Positions 28,165 through 37,546 of a stretch of 64,000 bases of DNA are shown here, piece by piece. This DNA comes from an uncultured Algibacter sp. (GTDB lineage: Bacteria; Bacteroidota; Bacteroidia; Flavobacteriales; Flavobacteriaceae): NCBI RefSeq assembly GCF_947495675.1, contig NZ_CANLZX010000011.1, positions 1 through 64,000 on the forward strand. Reading direction: 5' to 3'. The translations under genes were made by a program, and so were the position numbers. Below the pieces are notes generated by a model. It worked only from the letters and a program-made list of their open reading frames with translations, did not search any database and was not told where the DNA came from. Position 1 is the stretch's first letter, and each line of letters starts with the position of its first letter.

Positions 28165-30423
28165 TTAAACCTTATCTTCTTTTATGATATTATTATATCG
28201 AATAGTTGCTTTTTTTAGATTTTCTGAAAGCGTTTTTAACCAATTTAACTGACTGGTAATTAAATAAGCTTCCTGTAATTGATGTAAGGTTTTGGTGTTT
28301 ATTTCTATGTTACCCTTTTTTATGTTTTTGTCTCGTTCTACACCTAAATGATGAAATGCATTTTGAAGATTTTTTTGAGCATCATCAATAGGTATAGTAT
28401 CTTCAAGTTTATTTGGCGGAATATCTTGCAAAATAGCACAAGACATTTGTAGTGTATTTACAATTCTATTTATTACAACATCAAATTCTTTTGAAGGAGG
28501 CGTGGTTTTATGATTAAGTATAAAACTACCAATAGAAGCTGTAGCCGAAATCATGGTTTGGTTTAAGGTTGTTAAATTATAGATTAACTGAAACTCTTTT
28601 TGTTTAGATTTTGGGTCTTGAGTTAAACGTTGGAATGCAGCATTTAAATTACTAATTGCTAAAAAAGATTCTTTTCGCGCAATCTTATAAGCCAATTGGT
28701 TTTCGGTTTTATTATAATATAAATCTTTAGTTGCCAATAAATAAGATTTATTTTTCTGTAAAGCCTCTAATAATACATGTTTTAAATTATTTACTTCCCA
28801 ACTAGGCCATAATAAATAATTGGCAACGATTGATATACTAGCTCCAATCACCGTATCTATAACACGATATTGAATAACTTGTAAAGCATCTGGAGTAATT
28901 AAAGAGTAAATAAAAATAACATTTATTGTAATTAATGCAGCCGCAGATTTATAATTTTGCTGCATTAATGCAAAGGCCAAGGTCAATGAAATAATTGCTA
29001 AAACACTATAAACAAATACATTTTGAGTAATTAACACAATACCAATAGCAATTGTGGCTCCAATAAAAGTTCCAATTATACGATTTTTAGAGCGCTCTTT
29101 TGTTAACCCATAATTGGGTCTCATAATTACAATAATGGTTAAGAGAATCCAATATGTATTTTTAATATCTAAAATAGTGCCTAATACAAATGCAAATACA
29201 ATGGCTAAAGTAATTCGAAGTGCATGTCTAAAAAGTGGCGCTTTAAAACTTAAATTTTCAATAATAACATTTGGTCGATACTCTTGTAATGTTAAAAACT
29301 GGCTAGCGTCTTGCCGTTTAAATGAAACACTAGAGGCATCTTTTACGTTTGCCATAATACGTCTAATCGACCTGATTTCTTGTAATAATTGCTCTTGATA
29401 ATCATACAGGTTTTGTAATACTAGAGCGCCTTCACGTGCTTTAGGTAGTGTGATGTCCTCAACATAAATAGAAATAATTTTTTTTGCCTTAGCTAAAGAT
29501 TTTAATAAAGGGCTTTTATTAGGGATTTTTTTGTTTTGAATTAACAATTCAGACAAATGAATAAGGTGGTTTCCTAATACTTTATTCAATTTTTTTGAAG
29601 GTCTTAAGTAATGTTTTCTATCACTAAATAGTCTATCTAATTCCTTGTAATTTAATTGTTTTGCTTCAATAAGTTCAAAAATATTTATTGAAGAAATAAA
29701 GATTAATAATTGTTTTTCGTCGTAGTGAGATCTACCAGATTTTTTTCGTTCACTATAAAAAACTTCTCTTAAAGTTTCGTGCTTTTCATTTATTTGAGTT
29801 TGAAGTAAAAATGCTTTTTGTGTTAGTTCTTCTCTTTTGTTTTTTTTTGTTAGTAACCTAGCTCTTAAATTTAAATATTCTCCAATTAGATTTAGGGTGT
29901 CTGAAAGTAGCTGTGTTTCATCCTTTTTTGGAATTAATATTTGGTAAACATAAGAGATGCATAAATACCAAAGTCCACCAATACTAATAAGTGCTAAATG
30001 CATTAAAATTTCTGTGTTCGTTATTTTTTCTGTAGCAAAAGCAAGTACCATGGCTAATAGTCCAGAAAAAGATACTAATGAGGCCCTAAAACCATATACA
30101 GAAATTAAAGATGTTGCAAAAGAAATTATAGTAATTGCAAGTAATAAAAATGGAAAAAATGGTTTTAAAAATAGAATAATGGCTGTTATTAGTACAGTTA
30201 ATCCAATGCTAATTAAAATGGCATTAACTTTTCGTTTTAAACTGCCTGGAATATCACTAGGAGCATTTAAAAATATACCAACAATAATGGCAGGAGCAAA
30301 TTGAAAATAACCTAAAAAATAAAGTAGAATTAATGGTAATAATATACTGAAAGTAAGCCTAATTCCTCTATAAAAATTAGCCCCTTTTAAAAATAGTATT
30401 AAGTTTTTTAAATGGTTTTTCAA
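28165..30423 (-). CDS. FUSC family inner-membrane protein (YccS/YhfK-like)
   Basis: A 752-residue integral membrane protein with two blocks of about five to six helices (near 15-165 and 385-520), each followed by a cytoplasmic helical region. This is the FUSC/YccS layout also related to aromatic-acid efflux proteins AaeB. The second block shows TYWILLTIIVIMRPNYGLT near residues 425-443 and RIIGTFIGATIAIG near 449, the fusaric-acid-resistance-like signature. The substrate is unknown. It is a single gene, convergent with icmF. The first ~25 residues carry basic amino acids, consistent with an internal N-terminus. Confidence 0.9.
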   Translation of the reverse strand: MKNHLKNLILFLKGANFYRGIRLTFSILLPLILLYFLGYFQFAPAIIVGIFLNAPSDIPGSLKRKVNAILISIGLTVLITAIILFLKPFFPFLLLAITIISFATSLISVYGFRASLVSFSGLLAMVLAFATEKITNTEILMHLALISIGGLWYLCISYVYQILIPKKDETQLLSDTLNLIGEYLNLRARLLTKKNKREELTQKAFLLQTQINEKHETLREVFYSERKKSGRSHYDEKQLLIFISSINIFELIEAKQLNYKELDRLFSDRKHYLRPSKKLNKVLGNHLIHLSELLIQNKKIPNKSPLLKSLAKAKKIISIYVEDITLPKAREGALVLQNLYDYQEQLLQEIRSIRRIMANVKDASSVSFKRQDASQFLTLQEYRPNVIIENLSFKAPLFRHALRITLAIVFAFVLGTILDIKNTYWILLTIIVIMRPNYGLTKERSKNRIIGTFIGATIAIGIVLITQNVFVYSVLAIISLTLAFALMQQNYKSAAALITINVIFIYSLITPDALQVIQYRVIDTVIGASISIVANYLLWPSWEVNNLKHVLLEALQKNKSYLLATKDLYYNKTENQLAYKIARKESFLAISNLNAAFQRLTQDPKSKQKEFQLIYNLTTLNQTMISATASIGSFILNHKTTPPSKEFDVVINRIVNTLQMSCAILQDIPPNKLEDTIPIDDAQKNLQNAFHHLGVERDKNIKKGNIEINTKTLHQLQEAYLITSQLNWLKTLSENLKKATIRYNNIIKEDKV

Positions 30424-30880
30424 GTTTCTTATAAATAAGATATAAAGATACTTTTTATAATAGACAGGAAATTTTATTGTGATTTTTTTTTGGATTTTTG
30501 CGTCTTTTTTAAAAATATGCGTCTATTATATGAATTTAAAAATCATATATCATAAAAAATATAGAATGTAATTACAACTGCAGAGGATGCTAGAAAATAA
30601 ATTGTCAAAATTATGCTTGTGATAACAGTACATGAACTAATTATTATTGTTTAGTTATACTTAAAACTGGGAAGAATAACGAAAATATTTTTGAGTCATT
30701 AATAGATGTATGTAAAGTTTGCTCATTAAGGCAAATTGCAAAAGCATCGTTTGAAGTATGTGGGCAGTATAGACTCAATATGTAGGCAGGAAATAATGTT
30801 TTTTAGTTTTTTTAAACTCAGATTAATACGCAACCATTTTTAGATTATAGCATCTTTAAATAGAAACAAACTTCCATAAA
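30424..30880. other. Intergenic region holding an icmF 3' remnant
   Basis: About 450 bases between two divergently oriented genes. Apart from the 111-base icmF-like fragment (30675-30785) it is AT-rich with no open frame, repeat or RNA gene recognised. No transposase or terminal repeat was seen that would explain the fragment. Confidence 0.6.
30675..30785 (+). pseudogene. Remnant of an icmF-like gene (last 36 codons)
   Basis: The frame reads [18 protein letters not shown], then RQIAKASFEVCGQYRLNM and a stop. It aligns without gaps to the end of icmF ([18 protein letters not shown], then [18 protein letters not shown], at about 27943-28053), with 8 differences in 36 residues, and both end at the same stop position. 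Upstream of 30675 no similarity is visible and there is no start codon or ribosome binding site. It therefore looks like the 3' leftover of a second mutase gene or of a partial duplication, 2.7 kb downstream of the intact gene. Confidence 0.85.
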
Positions 30881-31303
30881 ATGAAAAATTCCTTACTTAT
30901 ATGTCTAGTTTTATTAATGCTTAGTTGCTCATCTGATGATAACAAACCAAAAGACAATACGGGACTCATTGGAAAATGGAAACTTACAGAACAATATTTA
31001 GACCCTGGTGATGGAAGTGGAGATTTTCAATACATAGATAGTGATAGAGTTATTACATTTTTAAGTGACGGTACTGTTGAAATAAACGGACAATTATGTT
31101 TTATGGCATCAGAAGTAGGAGATTTAGAAACAGGAGATTTTTTATTAATCACCGATTCTGATACTCAGTATGATGGTGAAATTATTCCAAACAAATGTAG
31201 TTCACGTTCAGCTAAAGTATATTTTGATTTACCTGTAAGTGGAAACCTAATACTTTGGTATCAATGTATTGAAGCGTGTGCTCAAAAATTCAAGAAAATT
31301 TAA
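30881..31303 (+). CDS. Lipocalin-like lipoprotein
   Basis: A 140-residue lipoprotein: signal with lipobox LLMLSCSSDDN near residues 12-22, then GLIGKWKLTEQYLDPGDG, the start typical of the small lipocalin-like domain common in Bacteroidota, followed by beta strands with VITFLSDGTVEING. Three later Cys residues may form disulfides. Ligand and function are unknown. It resembles the lipoprotein at 44265-44654 in design. It ends 7 bases from the convergent gene at 31311. Confidence 0.8.
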   Translation: MKNSLLICLVLLMLSCSSDDNKPKDNTGLIGKWKLTEQYLDPGDGSGDFQYIDSDRVITFLSDGTVEINGQLCFMASEVGDLETGDFLLITDSDTQYDGEIIPNKCSSRSAKVYFDLPVSGNLILWYQCIEACAQKFKKI

Positions 31304-31310
31304 AAGACTA

Positions 31311-31706
31311 TTATAAAGTAAGCATCCAAGTACTCTGAAGCTTTTTAAACTTTTTTAATTCACTACGAAGAATTGGTAAAAAATCTTTACCATTACTGTT
31401 AGAACGTTCTAATCTATAAGAGTTTTTATAAAGTTTATTTGTAAGACGCTTAAGAGAATCAAGATGTTTGTGTTTTCTATCTGAGTAGCGTTCTAATTCT
31501 GCATTCATAATTTCAGGAACTAACGATACAGATTGCTGTACAATGTCACCCGAAAAATAAATATCGTTATCTTCTGAACCATCTGATTTTAAATCAGATA
31601 AGTCGTGAATAAGGTAGGAAGATATGCTTTGAGATAAAGCAAATATCTCTAATGCTTTTTGATAAACCGGTAAATCCGATAGATTTGGTGGGGTATTGTG
31701 TAACAT
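31311..31706 (-). CDS. Hypothetical helical cytosolic protein
   Basis: 131 residues without signal peptide. It is almost entirely helical, starting with NLSDLPVYQKALEIFALSQSI, a little like the L-x-V(Y)-x-K-A-x-x-I opening of four-helix-bundle (S23/Avd-like) proteins. That resemblance is weak. It is divergent from the Lrp-type regulator and has its own promoter (31732-31760), so it may be a target of that regulator. No enzymatic motif was seen. Confidence 0.65.
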   Translation of the reverse strand: MLHNTPPNLSDLPVYQKALEIFALSQSISSYLIHDLSDLKSDGSEDNDIYFSGDIVQQSVSLVPEIMNAELERYSDRKHKHLDSLKRLTNKLYKNSYRLERSNSNGKDFLPILRSELKKFKKLQSTWMLTL

Positions 31707-31731
31707 GATCTTATTCTAATAGCATTTTTAT

Positions 31732-31760
31732 CAAAATTACTCACAAGAAATGATATTCAA
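31732..31760 (-). promoter_or_regulatory. Promoter of the gene at 31311-31706
   Basis: Minus-strand TTG (31760-31758), 18-base spacer, TAATTTTG (31739-31732). The divergent regulator has its own -7 element TATATTTG at 31784-31791 on the plus strand, so the two transcripts diverge within ~50 bases. Confidence 0.65.
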
Positions 31761-31828
31761 CTTTAGATTTTAAAGTAAAAACGTATATTTGCTTTAGATT
31801 TTAATTAATTTAAGCCAATTTCTTTTAA

Positions 31829-32272
31829 ATGATTTTAGATTCGATTAACGGTAAGATTTTAAAGTGTTTACAACAAAATGCTAGACTATCTAATGCAGAA
31901 ATTGGAAGGCAAGTAGGTATAAGTTCCCCAGCAGTTTCAGAACGCATAAAAAAAATGGAAGATTTAGGTATTATAGAAGGCTATAACACTATTGTATCTC
32001 CGTATGAAATAGGTTACCAGTTTAAAGCGATAATAACTTTAAGAGCATTTATGGGTAAATTAAAACCGTTTTTAGAAAAAGTAAAAACTTATGATGAGGT
32101 TATTAATTGTTACCGAATAACTGGCGATGAAAATATAGTTATGGAAGTCGTATTAAAAAACCAAAAACATATGGAGTCTTTTATTGATCAACTTATAACT
32201 TATGGAGAATCAAAAACCCAAATTGTTTTATCTAGAGTTGTAAAACAGAAAGGGGTAACTCCAGTAAAATAA
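31829..32272 (+). CDS. Lrp/AsnC family transcriptional regulator
   Basis: 147 residues, the standard length. The N-terminal helix-turn-helix (ILKCLQQNARLSNAEIGRQV, then GISSPAVSERIKKMEDLGII) binds DNA. The C-terminal RAM domain (YQFKAIITLRAFMGKL ... CYRITGDENIVMEVV) normally binds an amino acid and drives octamer formation. The effector is unknown. A perfect -7 element TATATTTG at 31784-31791 lies 37 bases before the start. Confidence 0.93.
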   Translation: MILDSINGKILKCLQQNARLSNAEIGRQVGISSPAVSERIKKMEDLGIIEGYNTIVSPYEIGYQFKAIITLRAFMGKLKPFLEKVKTYDEVINCYRITGDENIVMEVVLKNQKHMESFIDQLITYGESKTQIVLSRVVKQKGVTPVK

Positions 32273-32306
32273 GTTGTTTTTTTTAAACTTAATAATTCAA
32301 ATAATT

Positions 32307-32345
32307 CTGTTCCTTTTCTAAATTAATAAAAAAGAAACAGTTTTA
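32307..32345. terminator. Hairpin between the Lrp and MFS genes
   Basis: CTGTTCCTTTT pairs with AAAAGAAACAG across an AT loop, with one internal mismatch, followed by TTTT. It separates two convergent genes. Confidence 0.6.
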
Positions 32346-32362
32346 GTTTATATCATAGAAGT

Positions 32363-33571
32363 TTAATGTTCTTTTTTAATTTTTAAATGATTTTTTAAAA
32401 TAAATAGTAAAATGACACAGAATCCACCAATAACTGTTACCATGTACCATGTATTATCAAACCCCCAATTATCAACCATTTGCATACCAGCTTTGTGTCC
32501 AAAAATATGAGCAATAGAAAAAGCAATTGAGTATAAAGCCATGTATTCACCTTGATTTCCTTTTTTTGCTCGTTGCATTGCAAACGCATTTGAAAAAGGG
32601 AAAGCTATCATTTCTCCAATAGTCATTAAAAACATACCAATTATTAATATTCCAGACCAAGTTGTAATATTCAAAATAATAAAACTTGATGCAGTTAATA
32701 TGGCACCTGCAATCATAAGTTCAGTTTTAGAAAACCTACTATTTTCTAACCATTTAATTAGTGGCATTTCTAATAAAAATATAATAAAACCGTTTGCACC
32801 TAAAAGTAAACCTATATCTAGTTCTGTTAAAGTATGTACTTCTCTATAATATATTGGCATTGAAGAGAAATATTGTAAAAATATAACACCAAATAAAAAC
32901 ATAGCTATTAAAAAAATAATGAAGGCCTTGTCTTTATAAGCAGAATCAGGATTTGTAACAATAATATCGTCTAAAACAGTAACTTTTTTAGGGTTTAAAA
33001 CCATAAATAGAACAATAGTAGCTAAAATACAAGTAATACCATCTACCCAGAATAAGCCACTATATCCTAAAGTAGTTATTATTATACCGCCTACAGCAGG
33101 CCCAGCAGAAAACCCTAAATTTATTGCTAATCTAATAAGCGTTACGCTACGTGTTTTATTCTCAGGTTTACTATAGGCGCTTAAAGCTACAAACATGGCA
33201 GGACGAAACATATCGGCAACTAACATTACCAAAAATATACCTAAGCAAAGCGCATAAAATGTATTTAAGAATTGTAAAGCAATAAAAAGTACCCCTGTAC
33301 TAACAAGGCTTCTAACCATAACTTTATAATAGCCAATAGTATCGGTTAATTTGCCACCAAGCCAAGATCCAGCCACAGAACCCAATCCAAAACACATCAT
33401 TATTGTACCTACATTGCTTAAAGTGAATTTTAAATCTTCAGTTAAATACAAAGATAAAAACGGGATAACCATAGTTCCTGCTCTATTTATTAGAGTTATT
33501 AAGGCTAGCCACCATACTTCTTTAGAAAGACCTTTAAAAGTGTTTAAGTAATTATTAAATAAATTTTTCAT
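32363..33571 (-). CDS. MFS transporter
   Basis: 402 residues with about twelve membrane helices. The first cytoplasmic loop carries the family motif A variant GSWLGGKLTDTIGYYKVM near residues 67-84. A charged loop (NPKKVTVLDDIIVTNPDSAYKDK near 195-215) separates the two six-helix halves. It resembles drug or metabolite efflux members of the superfamily, but the substrate cannot be told. It is a single gene, convergent with the Lrp regulator. Confidence 0.9.
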   Translation of the reverse strand: MKNLFNNYLNTFKGLSKEVWWLALITLINRAGTMVIPFLSLYLTEDLKFTLSNVGTIMMCFGLGSVAGSWLGGKLTDTIGYYKVMVRSLVSTGVLFIALQFLNTFYALCLGIFLVMLVADMFRPAMFVALSAYSKPENKTRSVTLIRLAINLGFSAGPAVGGIIITTLGYSGLFWVDGITCILATIVLFMVLNPKKVTVLDDIIVTNPDSAYKDKAFIIFLIAMFLFGVIFLQYFSSMPIYYREVHTLTELDIGLLLGANGFIIFLLEMPLIKWLENSRFSKTELMIAGAILTASSFIILNITTWSGILIIGMFLMTIGEMIAFPFSNAFAMQRAKKGNQGEYMALYSIAFSIAHIFGHKAGMQMVDNWGFDNTWYMVTVIGGFCVILLFILKNHLKIKKEH

Positions 33572-33628
33572 GAGTTCTGTTTCTTCTGTTTTTTTACATG
33601 TATAATTAATTTGAGTTTTTTCTAAAAA

Positions 33629-33660
33629 TAAAAAGTCCGACTATGAAGTCGGACTTTTTA
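33629..33660. terminator. Hairpin upstream of the MFS gene
   Basis: AAAAAGTCCGACT, loop ATGA, AGTCGGACTTTTT: a perfect stem with T-run. It lies in the divergent region between the MFS gene start (33571) and the plus-strand gene at 33843, so it ends neither gene. It could end a short unannotated transcript or act as an attenuator or insulator. Confidence 0.75.
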
Positions 33661-33842
33661 ATATTGTAATATTTTATATAAACATCACCACAATATATAA
33701 CCAGCCCAACAACTTGTCTTTAAACAAGAGGTCCATTGCTTTCTATAAATTGAGACGTTATTACGCATTTTTATTTCTTTTTGATGCTCAAATCTAGTTA
33801 AAATAAATTTAACTTGTATTTTTACAATGATAAATTTTTATA

Positions 33843-34370
33843 ATGAAGAAAATAATTTTAGTGTTAAGTATAAGCTTTTTACTGGTTTCATGCGGTAGTA
33901 GCTTTCAAAGTTTTTATAATAATCATAAAGCAGATATGGGTGCGACATCTTTTCAAGTACCTAATTTCATGAAAGCTGTATTAAGTAATATTTCACCTGA
34001 GGTAAAAAATGCTATTGGTAATATTTCAGATTTTAAATATATTAAGTTTGAAAATGTAAATGCATTAAAACGTCAAAGCCTCATTACAGAAATGAGTGCT
34101 ATAACTAATAGAGGATTTACTGATGTTTTTAGAAAAAATGAACTAGATAATACACGTATTATTTCAGTAATTGAGTTAGGAGCTGTAGTTACAGATGCTA
34201 TTATTTTTAATAGTACAGAAACCGAAACTACTGCTTATTATTTACAAGGTAATTTTGATCCAGATAAAATTAAATCATTTGCTGATGAGGAAACTTTTAA
34301 TGCTTTTTCTACAGATTTGTTACAATCATACAATACCAATCTTAACCCATCCTTTAATCCCAATAATTAA
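33843..34370 (+). CDS. DUF4252 lipoprotein
   Basis: 175 residues. Signal peptide with lipobox LLVSCGSS near residues 17-24. The mature part matches DUF4252-like proteins (a compact alpha/beta domain: FKYIKFENVNALKRQSLITE, then ALVTDAI-like strands and a C-terminal tail). Function unknown. Its TAA stop shares a base with the ATG of the next gene (TAATG), so the two are translationally coupled. Confidence 0.75.
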   Translation: MKKIILVLSISFLLVSCGSSFQSFYNNHKADMGATSFQVPNFMKAVLSNISPEVKNAIGNISDFKYIKFENVNALKRQSLITEMSAITNRGFTDVFRKNELDNTRIISVIELGAVVTDAIIFNSTETETTAYYLQGNFDPDKIKSFADEETFNAFSTDLLQSYNTNLNPSFNPNN

Positions 34371-34975
34371 TGAAAAATCTACTAATTTGTACTTTAATTT
34401 TAACTTCGTTACTAAGTTGTGCGCAAGAAAAGCGAACCATAAAGGGTGAAACAGAATTTCAGAAAGAAATAAACGCAGATTATAAAGATGCAAGCAAATC
34501 TCCTTTGAAAGAAAAGGATAGAAAAAATTTTGAAGGCTTAGATTTTTTTAAGTTTGATTCTACTTATGTTGTTAAAGCTGATTTTATTAGAACTCCAAAC
34601 GAAAAAGCTTTTAAAATGAAAACGACAACGAGTAGAAGACCAGTTTATGTTAAATATGGTGAATTAGCATTTAAATTAAAAGGAGAAAATTTTAAATTAA
34701 ATGTTTACCAAAACCAAGATTTAATTAAGAAAGATGGTTATGAAAATTATTTATTCTTACCTTTTTTAGATGAAACTAATGGCCTAGAGAGTTATGGTGG
34801 TGGACGTTACATTGATACTAGAATTCCAGAAGGTGATACTATGGTAATTGATTTTAATAAGGCTTATAACCCTTATTGTGCCTATAACGATAAATATTCT
34901 TGCCCAATAGTACCAAGAAAAAATTATTTAAAAACTAGAGTAGAAGCTGGGGTTAAGGCTTTTGATAAGTATTGA
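34370..34975 (+). CDS. DUF1684 lipoprotein
   Basis: 201 residues with lipobox signal LILTSLLSCAQEK. The mature domain matches DUF1684: SPLKEKDRKNFEGLDFFKFD near residues 44-63, then FLPFLDETNGLESYGGGRYI near 123-142, and the C-terminal FNKAYNPYCAYNDKYSCPIV. The family has a split beta-barrel-like fold with no firm function. It is coupled to the DUF4252 gene by a one-base overlap. Confidence 0.9.
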   Translation: MKNLLICTLILTSLLSCAQEKRTIKGETEFQKEINADYKDASKSPLKEKDRKNFEGLDFFKFDSTYVVKADFIRTPNEKAFKMKTTTSRRPVYVKYGELAFKLKGENFKLNVYQNQDLIKKDGYENYLFLPFLDETNGLESYGGGRYIDTRIPEGDTMVIDFNKAYNPYCAYNDKYSCPIVPRKNYLKTRVEAGVKAFDKY

Positions 34976-34998
34976 TTTTGTTTAAATTTTGGAAGATT

Positions 34999-36048
34999 TT
35001 AGTTTAGATAACTAGATAAATATACATTTATTGGATTAGAATATTCATAATTAATAATTAGTAACTTATCTCCATCTATGAATATATTACGTGCATTTTG
35101 ATTTATTGAAATTGATTCTTTAAACGAAAAGTCAGAAGCGTTATAAATATTAATGTTAGAATCATTTTGTATTGAATATATAAAATCTCCGTCTATGCTT
35201 ATCTTAAAATCAACAAAGCCTCCATTATTATTTAAAATTGTTTCACCATTCATTAGATTTTCTTTTGAATAAACTCTGCCGAAGCTCCCTTTTAATATAA
35301 AATTAGAATTGTCATTTGTTTCTAATAACACACCTTCACCTGCATTATATCCAATATCATATGAAATATAATTTCCGTTTAAATCAAAAGTATGTTCAAT
35401 TGACTTCCAATCATTAGAAGATTGAGGGAAACTGACACACTTGATTTGATTAGTGTTCGTTTTATCATTATAAACAACAATTACTCCTTGGTGGGAAGTG
35501 GCTTTTATGTCGTTTTTTATCAACTTTAAAGAATTTCGATTGTATACTATTAATTTATTATCAAAACTCTTATTATTATAACTTATAAATAATAATCCAT
35601 TTTTAGATTTTACGCTATATATTTTATCAGCATCTGGTATATTAATAGATGCTATTTCATCTAAAGTATCACCGCTTAAAATATATATTGTGTTTTCTGA
35701 AAGAAGATATAGTTCTGTTTTACTATTAAAATCTCCAGTTGAGTGTCTAGTACCACCTTCTAGATTATATAAACCTATTTCTTTTGTTTTAATTACTTCT
35801 TTTAGCTCATAGTTGTATGCAATTAGTTTAGAATCTGATTGATTTTCAAAAGAAAGTGAGAACATATAAATTATCTTACCCTTTTTATTATGAAGAGCCT
35901 GTTGTTGAATAAAATTCACTTCAAACATAAAATTTTTATTTGGAGTTTCTAAAATTTCACTATTGTCTTCGTTATCACTTACGCAATTTGATAAATTCAA
36001 AGACATTATAATTATGGTTATTAAGTTTAAATAATCTTTATATTTCAT
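34999..36048 (-). CDS. Hypothetical lipoprotein, beta-propeller-like
   Basis: 349 residues. Signal peptide ends in SNCVSDNED, a plausible lipobox. The mature chain is a succession of short beta strands with repeated units such as LIAYNYELKEVI, LIVYNRNSLKLI and INIYNASDFSFKESI, spaced as in WD/YVTN-type propeller blades. No catalytic residues were seen and the function is unknown. It is convergent with the DUF1684 gene, with only 23 bases between stops. Confidence 0.72.
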   Translation of the reverse strand: MKYKDYLNLITIIIMSLNLSNCVSDNEDNSEILETPNKNFMFEVNFIQQQALHNKKGKIIYMFSLSFENQSDSKLIAYNYELKEVIKTKEIGLYNLEGGTRHSTGDFNSKTELYLLSENTIYILSGDTLDEIASINIPDADKIYSVKSKNGLLFISYNNKSFDNKLIVYNRNSLKLIKNDIKATSHQGVIVVYNDKTNTNQIKCVSFPQSSNDWKSIEHTFDLNGNYISYDIGYNAGEGVLLETNDNSNFILKGSFGRVYSKENLMNGETILNNNGGFVDFKISIDGDFIYSIQNDSNINIYNASDFSFKESISINQNARNIFIDGDKLLIINYEYSNPINVYLSSYLN

Positions 36049-36157
36049 AGGCTGATCTTTATAAAATTGTCCAATGTTTTACTAATAAAAAATCGTTTTA
36101 ATGTTTTATACCAAACGTTATAGGAAGTTATTTGAAAATTTTCACAAAGTCAAGGGA

Positions 36158-36523
36158 TTACTTCACCAAGTACATCCCCGTAAAAACAGCTAAAAAACCA
36201 ATAACAAAACTAGCAATAGTATAAATTGCAAAACTTGCAAAATCTCCAGATTTTAAAAACACATGATTTTCGTAAGCAAAGGTAGAGAATGTTGTAAAAC
36301 CACCACAAAATCCTGTGGCTAGTAATAAAGTATGGCTTTGCGATAGTGAGTTGTTTTTGGCGGCTAGTCCTAAAATAATACCTATTAATAAACTTCCTAA
36401 AATATTAGCTGCAAACGTACCATAAGGAATACCTTTCTCTGCATTATTTAAATATTTTCCTATAATAAAACGTAAGCTGCTACCAAAACCACCTCCTAAA
36501 AAAACCAATAAGATATTTTTCAT
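36158..36523 (-). CDS. crcB: Fluoride ion channel CrcB/Fluc
   Basis: 121 residues with four membrane helices. It forms a dual-topology dimer that expels toxic fluoride. The signature GGGFGSSLRFIIGKYL near residues 10-25 and the TM3-break motif TGFCGGFTTFSTFAYE near 70-85 (with the phenylalanines lining the pore) are intact. It starts 3 bases after the SRPBCC gene stop, so they are cotranscribed. No fluoride riboswitch was recognised upstream of either gene. Confidence 0.95.
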   Translation of the reverse strand: MKNILLVFLGGGFGSSLRFIIGKYLNNAEKGIPYGTFAANILGSLLIGIILGLAAKNNSLSQSHTLLLATGFCGGFTTFSTFAYENHVFLKSGDFASFAIYTIASFVIGFLAVFTGMYLVK

Positions 36524-36526
36524 TTG

Positions 36527-37546
36527 TTATTTAATTGGGATATATATTTCTGTTATCCAATCTGCTGGATTTGGAAATTTACCAGGGTCGTTAGTGTAAA
36601 TCTCAAAAGGTTTTAAATTGGATTGTTCAAGGTTATTCTTAGTAAGATAATCCATTGTAGCTTCCCAAGCTTCACTTAAATTGGTGTAATTTCCTTTTAA
36701 TGTTGTTTTAATAACTTTTGTTTTTGGAGTATAACCACATAAAATTTCACTTGCATTATTAACATTTATTCTATCTCTTACAGGTATGGCATTACTCATT
36801 ATAACACTTTCATTCTCAGCATTCATTTCATTATAAATAGTAAAAGGCATGCCATTAGAAATAATATTATTTTTAGCCATATAAGTCATAATTTCACCAA
36901 ATTGTTTTCCAATTATTTGGCTAATATTAGCACTAGTAGCAGAGGTTGTTTTGTACATGTAAAATCCGCCTCCATATTCTGTTTCACCATTTATGTTAAT
37001 AGTATAAACTTTCATGCTCTCTTGAACAATGCTATCTAATTTTTCTAAACTACGCTCATAATGAGGTGCAATTTGTTTTTCCATGCCACCCATAAAAGTA
37101 GCAAATGCTTTAAACCCAAAAGGCAAATCTTTTCCAGAAATAGTCCATGTAACATTAGTTATACCATCTTCATTTGGTGTGAAATCCCATGAAACATCAG
37201 AAGATGGAAAATCAGCAAATTGCATTTGTTGTGTTATAGATTTATTTGTAACAGTTTCTATATTTTTCATAGTCCCAACACCATCTTTATCTTGCCAAGT
37301 ATAGGATCCGCCTATGCCAGAAGTTTGTTCAGGAAGAGTAATTTTCATATCCGGGTCAGCCTCTACCCAAGACGACCAAGCTTCCCAGTTTTTAAAATCA
37401 ATAACATTGTTATAAATAACAGATGCAGGGGCTTTTATAGCTCTTGTTCTGCTTACTTCAAATTCGTTTGGCTGTACAGCAATATATATAGCAAGTCCTA
37501 TAATCGCAATTAGTATTAAGAAAAAAATGTACTTTAAAGATTTCAT
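36527..37546 (-). CDS. SRPBCC domain - GyrI-like effector-binding fusion protein
   Basis: 339 residues. One N-terminal membrane helix (YIFFLILIAIIGLAIYIAV), then an SRPBCC (START/Bet v1-like) domain near 30-175 with SRTRAIKAPASVIYNNVIDF and NWEAWSSW, then a GyrI-like small-molecule-binding domain near 180-339 ending in ADWITEIYIPIK. It probably binds a hydrophobic ligand at the membrane, and which side is not certain. The partner crcB is 3 bases downstream. A minus-strand -7 element TATCTTTG lies at 37581-37574, 27 bases before the start. Confidence 0.85.
   Translation of the reverse strand: MKSLKYIFFLILIAIIGLAIYIAVQPNEFEVSRTRAIKAPASVIYNNVIDFKNWEAWSSWVEADPDMKITLPEQTSGIGGSYTWQDKDGVGTMKNIETVTNKSITQQMQFADFPSSDVSWDFTPNEDGITNVTWTISGKDLPFGFKAFATFMGGMEKQIAPHYERSLEKLDSIVQESMKVYTININGETEYGGGFYMYKTTSATSANISQIIGKQFGEIMTYMAKNNIISNGMPFTIYNEMNAENESVIMSNAIPVRDRINVNNASEILCGYTPKTKVIKTTLKGNYTNLSEAWEATMDYLTKNNLEQSNLKPFEIYTNDPGKFPNPADWITEIYIPIK

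Noticed and set aside
34195..34449. 84-codon frame across the DUF4252/DUF1684 junction
   Set aside because: It overlaps both recognised lipoprotein genes in another frame; its Leu/Ile-rich translation is typical of frame-shifted AT-rich coding DNA.
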